NCBI GenBank assembly: GCA_030598305.1
Contig: JAUVQC010000082.1
Coordinates: 1-6,303, forward strand
From: Actinomycetes bacterium
Lineage (GTDB): Bacteria; Actinomycetota; Acidimicrobiia; UBA5794
Length of the DNA stretch: 6,303 nt
Reading direction: 5' to 3'
In this document: positions 6,059-6,303 of the stretch, piece by piece
Layout: each line of letters starts with the position of its first letter
How positions within the stretch are numbered: position 1 is the first letter of the stretch
Notes under the pieces: model-generated
The model's database searches: none
What the model saw: only the letters and a program-made list of their open reading frames with translations
Told to the model about the DNA's origin: nothing
Program-made: the position numbers and the translations under genes

Positions 6059-6303
6059 GCAGCTTCCTATGTTCGGCGACACGATCTTTCAGTTGAGGGA
6101 ACTGCGGATCTATCTCGTATGAGTAGTCGTCCCACCAGCCGTCATGGTCTGGATCGAAGCGGCGGGGTCCTGGTGTCGCGGCGAGCGCCCTGGCCTTCAT
6201 GTCGGCCTCGACCTCCGTTGCGCAGTGGAGAGCATCCACCGCATGGATTGGTTCGAGCACCTCCATGCGGATCGTCTGGCCGAAATTGAGGTTCGGTGAA
6301 TAC
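6039..6303 (-). CDS. C-terminal part of an unrecognised protein upstream of tnaA (partial)
   Basis: The frame is open from the right edge to a TGA at 6039-6041, giving 87 residues; the true start is outside the window, so the first internal Met (6264-6266) should not be taken as the start. The visible tail begins YSPNLNFGQTIRMEVLEP, continues with a helix around EVEADMKARALAATPG, then an acidic aromatic stretch DPDHDGWWDDYSYEIDPQFP, and ends in a basic helix (LKDRVAEHRKLLL). No membrane segment or known motif was recognised. It looks like a soluble globular protein or enzyme. It ends 20 nt before the lyase start on the same strand, so the two are probably co-transcribed, and a role alongside tryptophan or indole metabolism is possible but unproven. 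Confidence 0.75.
   Translation of the reverse strand, partial: YSPNLNFGQTIRMEVLEPIHAVDALHCATEVEADMKARALAATPGPRRFDPDHDGWWDDYSYEIDPQFPQLKDRVAEHRKLLLTSDL

Overview
The window is high-GC, tightly packed chromosomal DNA. It most resembles an actinobacterial genome, possibly Acidimicrobiia-like. That placement is inference from codon use, a lipoprotein signal of the LAAC-GSS type, weak Shine-Dalgarno sequences and the gene families present; no rRNA or marker gene settles it. No tRNA, rRNA, CRISPR array, insertion sequence or phage gene was seen.

Layout from left to right: (1) the last 44 codons of a plus-strand gene whose C-terminus looks like an NAD-type malic enzyme; (2) a 36-bp near-perfect palindrome between convergent genes, which overlaps the stop codon of the next gene; (3) a minus-strand acyl-CoA dehydrogenase of the long-chain (LCAD) type, in which the usual C-terminal catalytic Glu is Gly and the LPQER Glu probably serves as the base; (4) a roughly 290-bp intergenic stretch holding a nested inverted repeat just upstream of that gene, a pair of 11-bp-phased direct repeats, and a strong terminator-like hairpin for the following gene; (5) a minus-strand 169-aa lipoprotein with four cysteines in its exported part; (6) a 71-bp divergent intergenic region; (7) a plus-strand 808-aa membrane protein whose alpha/beta-hydrolase motifs are split between its two ends, with about 12 membrane segments between them; (8) a minus-strand tryptophanase-type beta-eliminating lyase overlapping the previous gene tail-to-tail by 14 bp; (9) the 3' end of an unrecognised minus-strand gene 20 nt upstream of the lyase, probably in the same operon.

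How the genes fit together: the malic enzyme and acyl-CoA dehydrogenase are separate central-metabolism genes. The lipoprotein and the membrane hydrolase share one short divergent promoter region and could be co-regulated. The lyase and the partial gene before it look like an operon, so the unknown protein may be linked to tryptophan or indole metabolism. The most unusual object is the 808-aa protein. If its topology is as it appears, an intact polytopic membrane domain sits between the oxyanion-loop HGVGG and the AHSQG nucleophile elbow, and one cytosolic hydrolase is assembled from the two ends of the chain.
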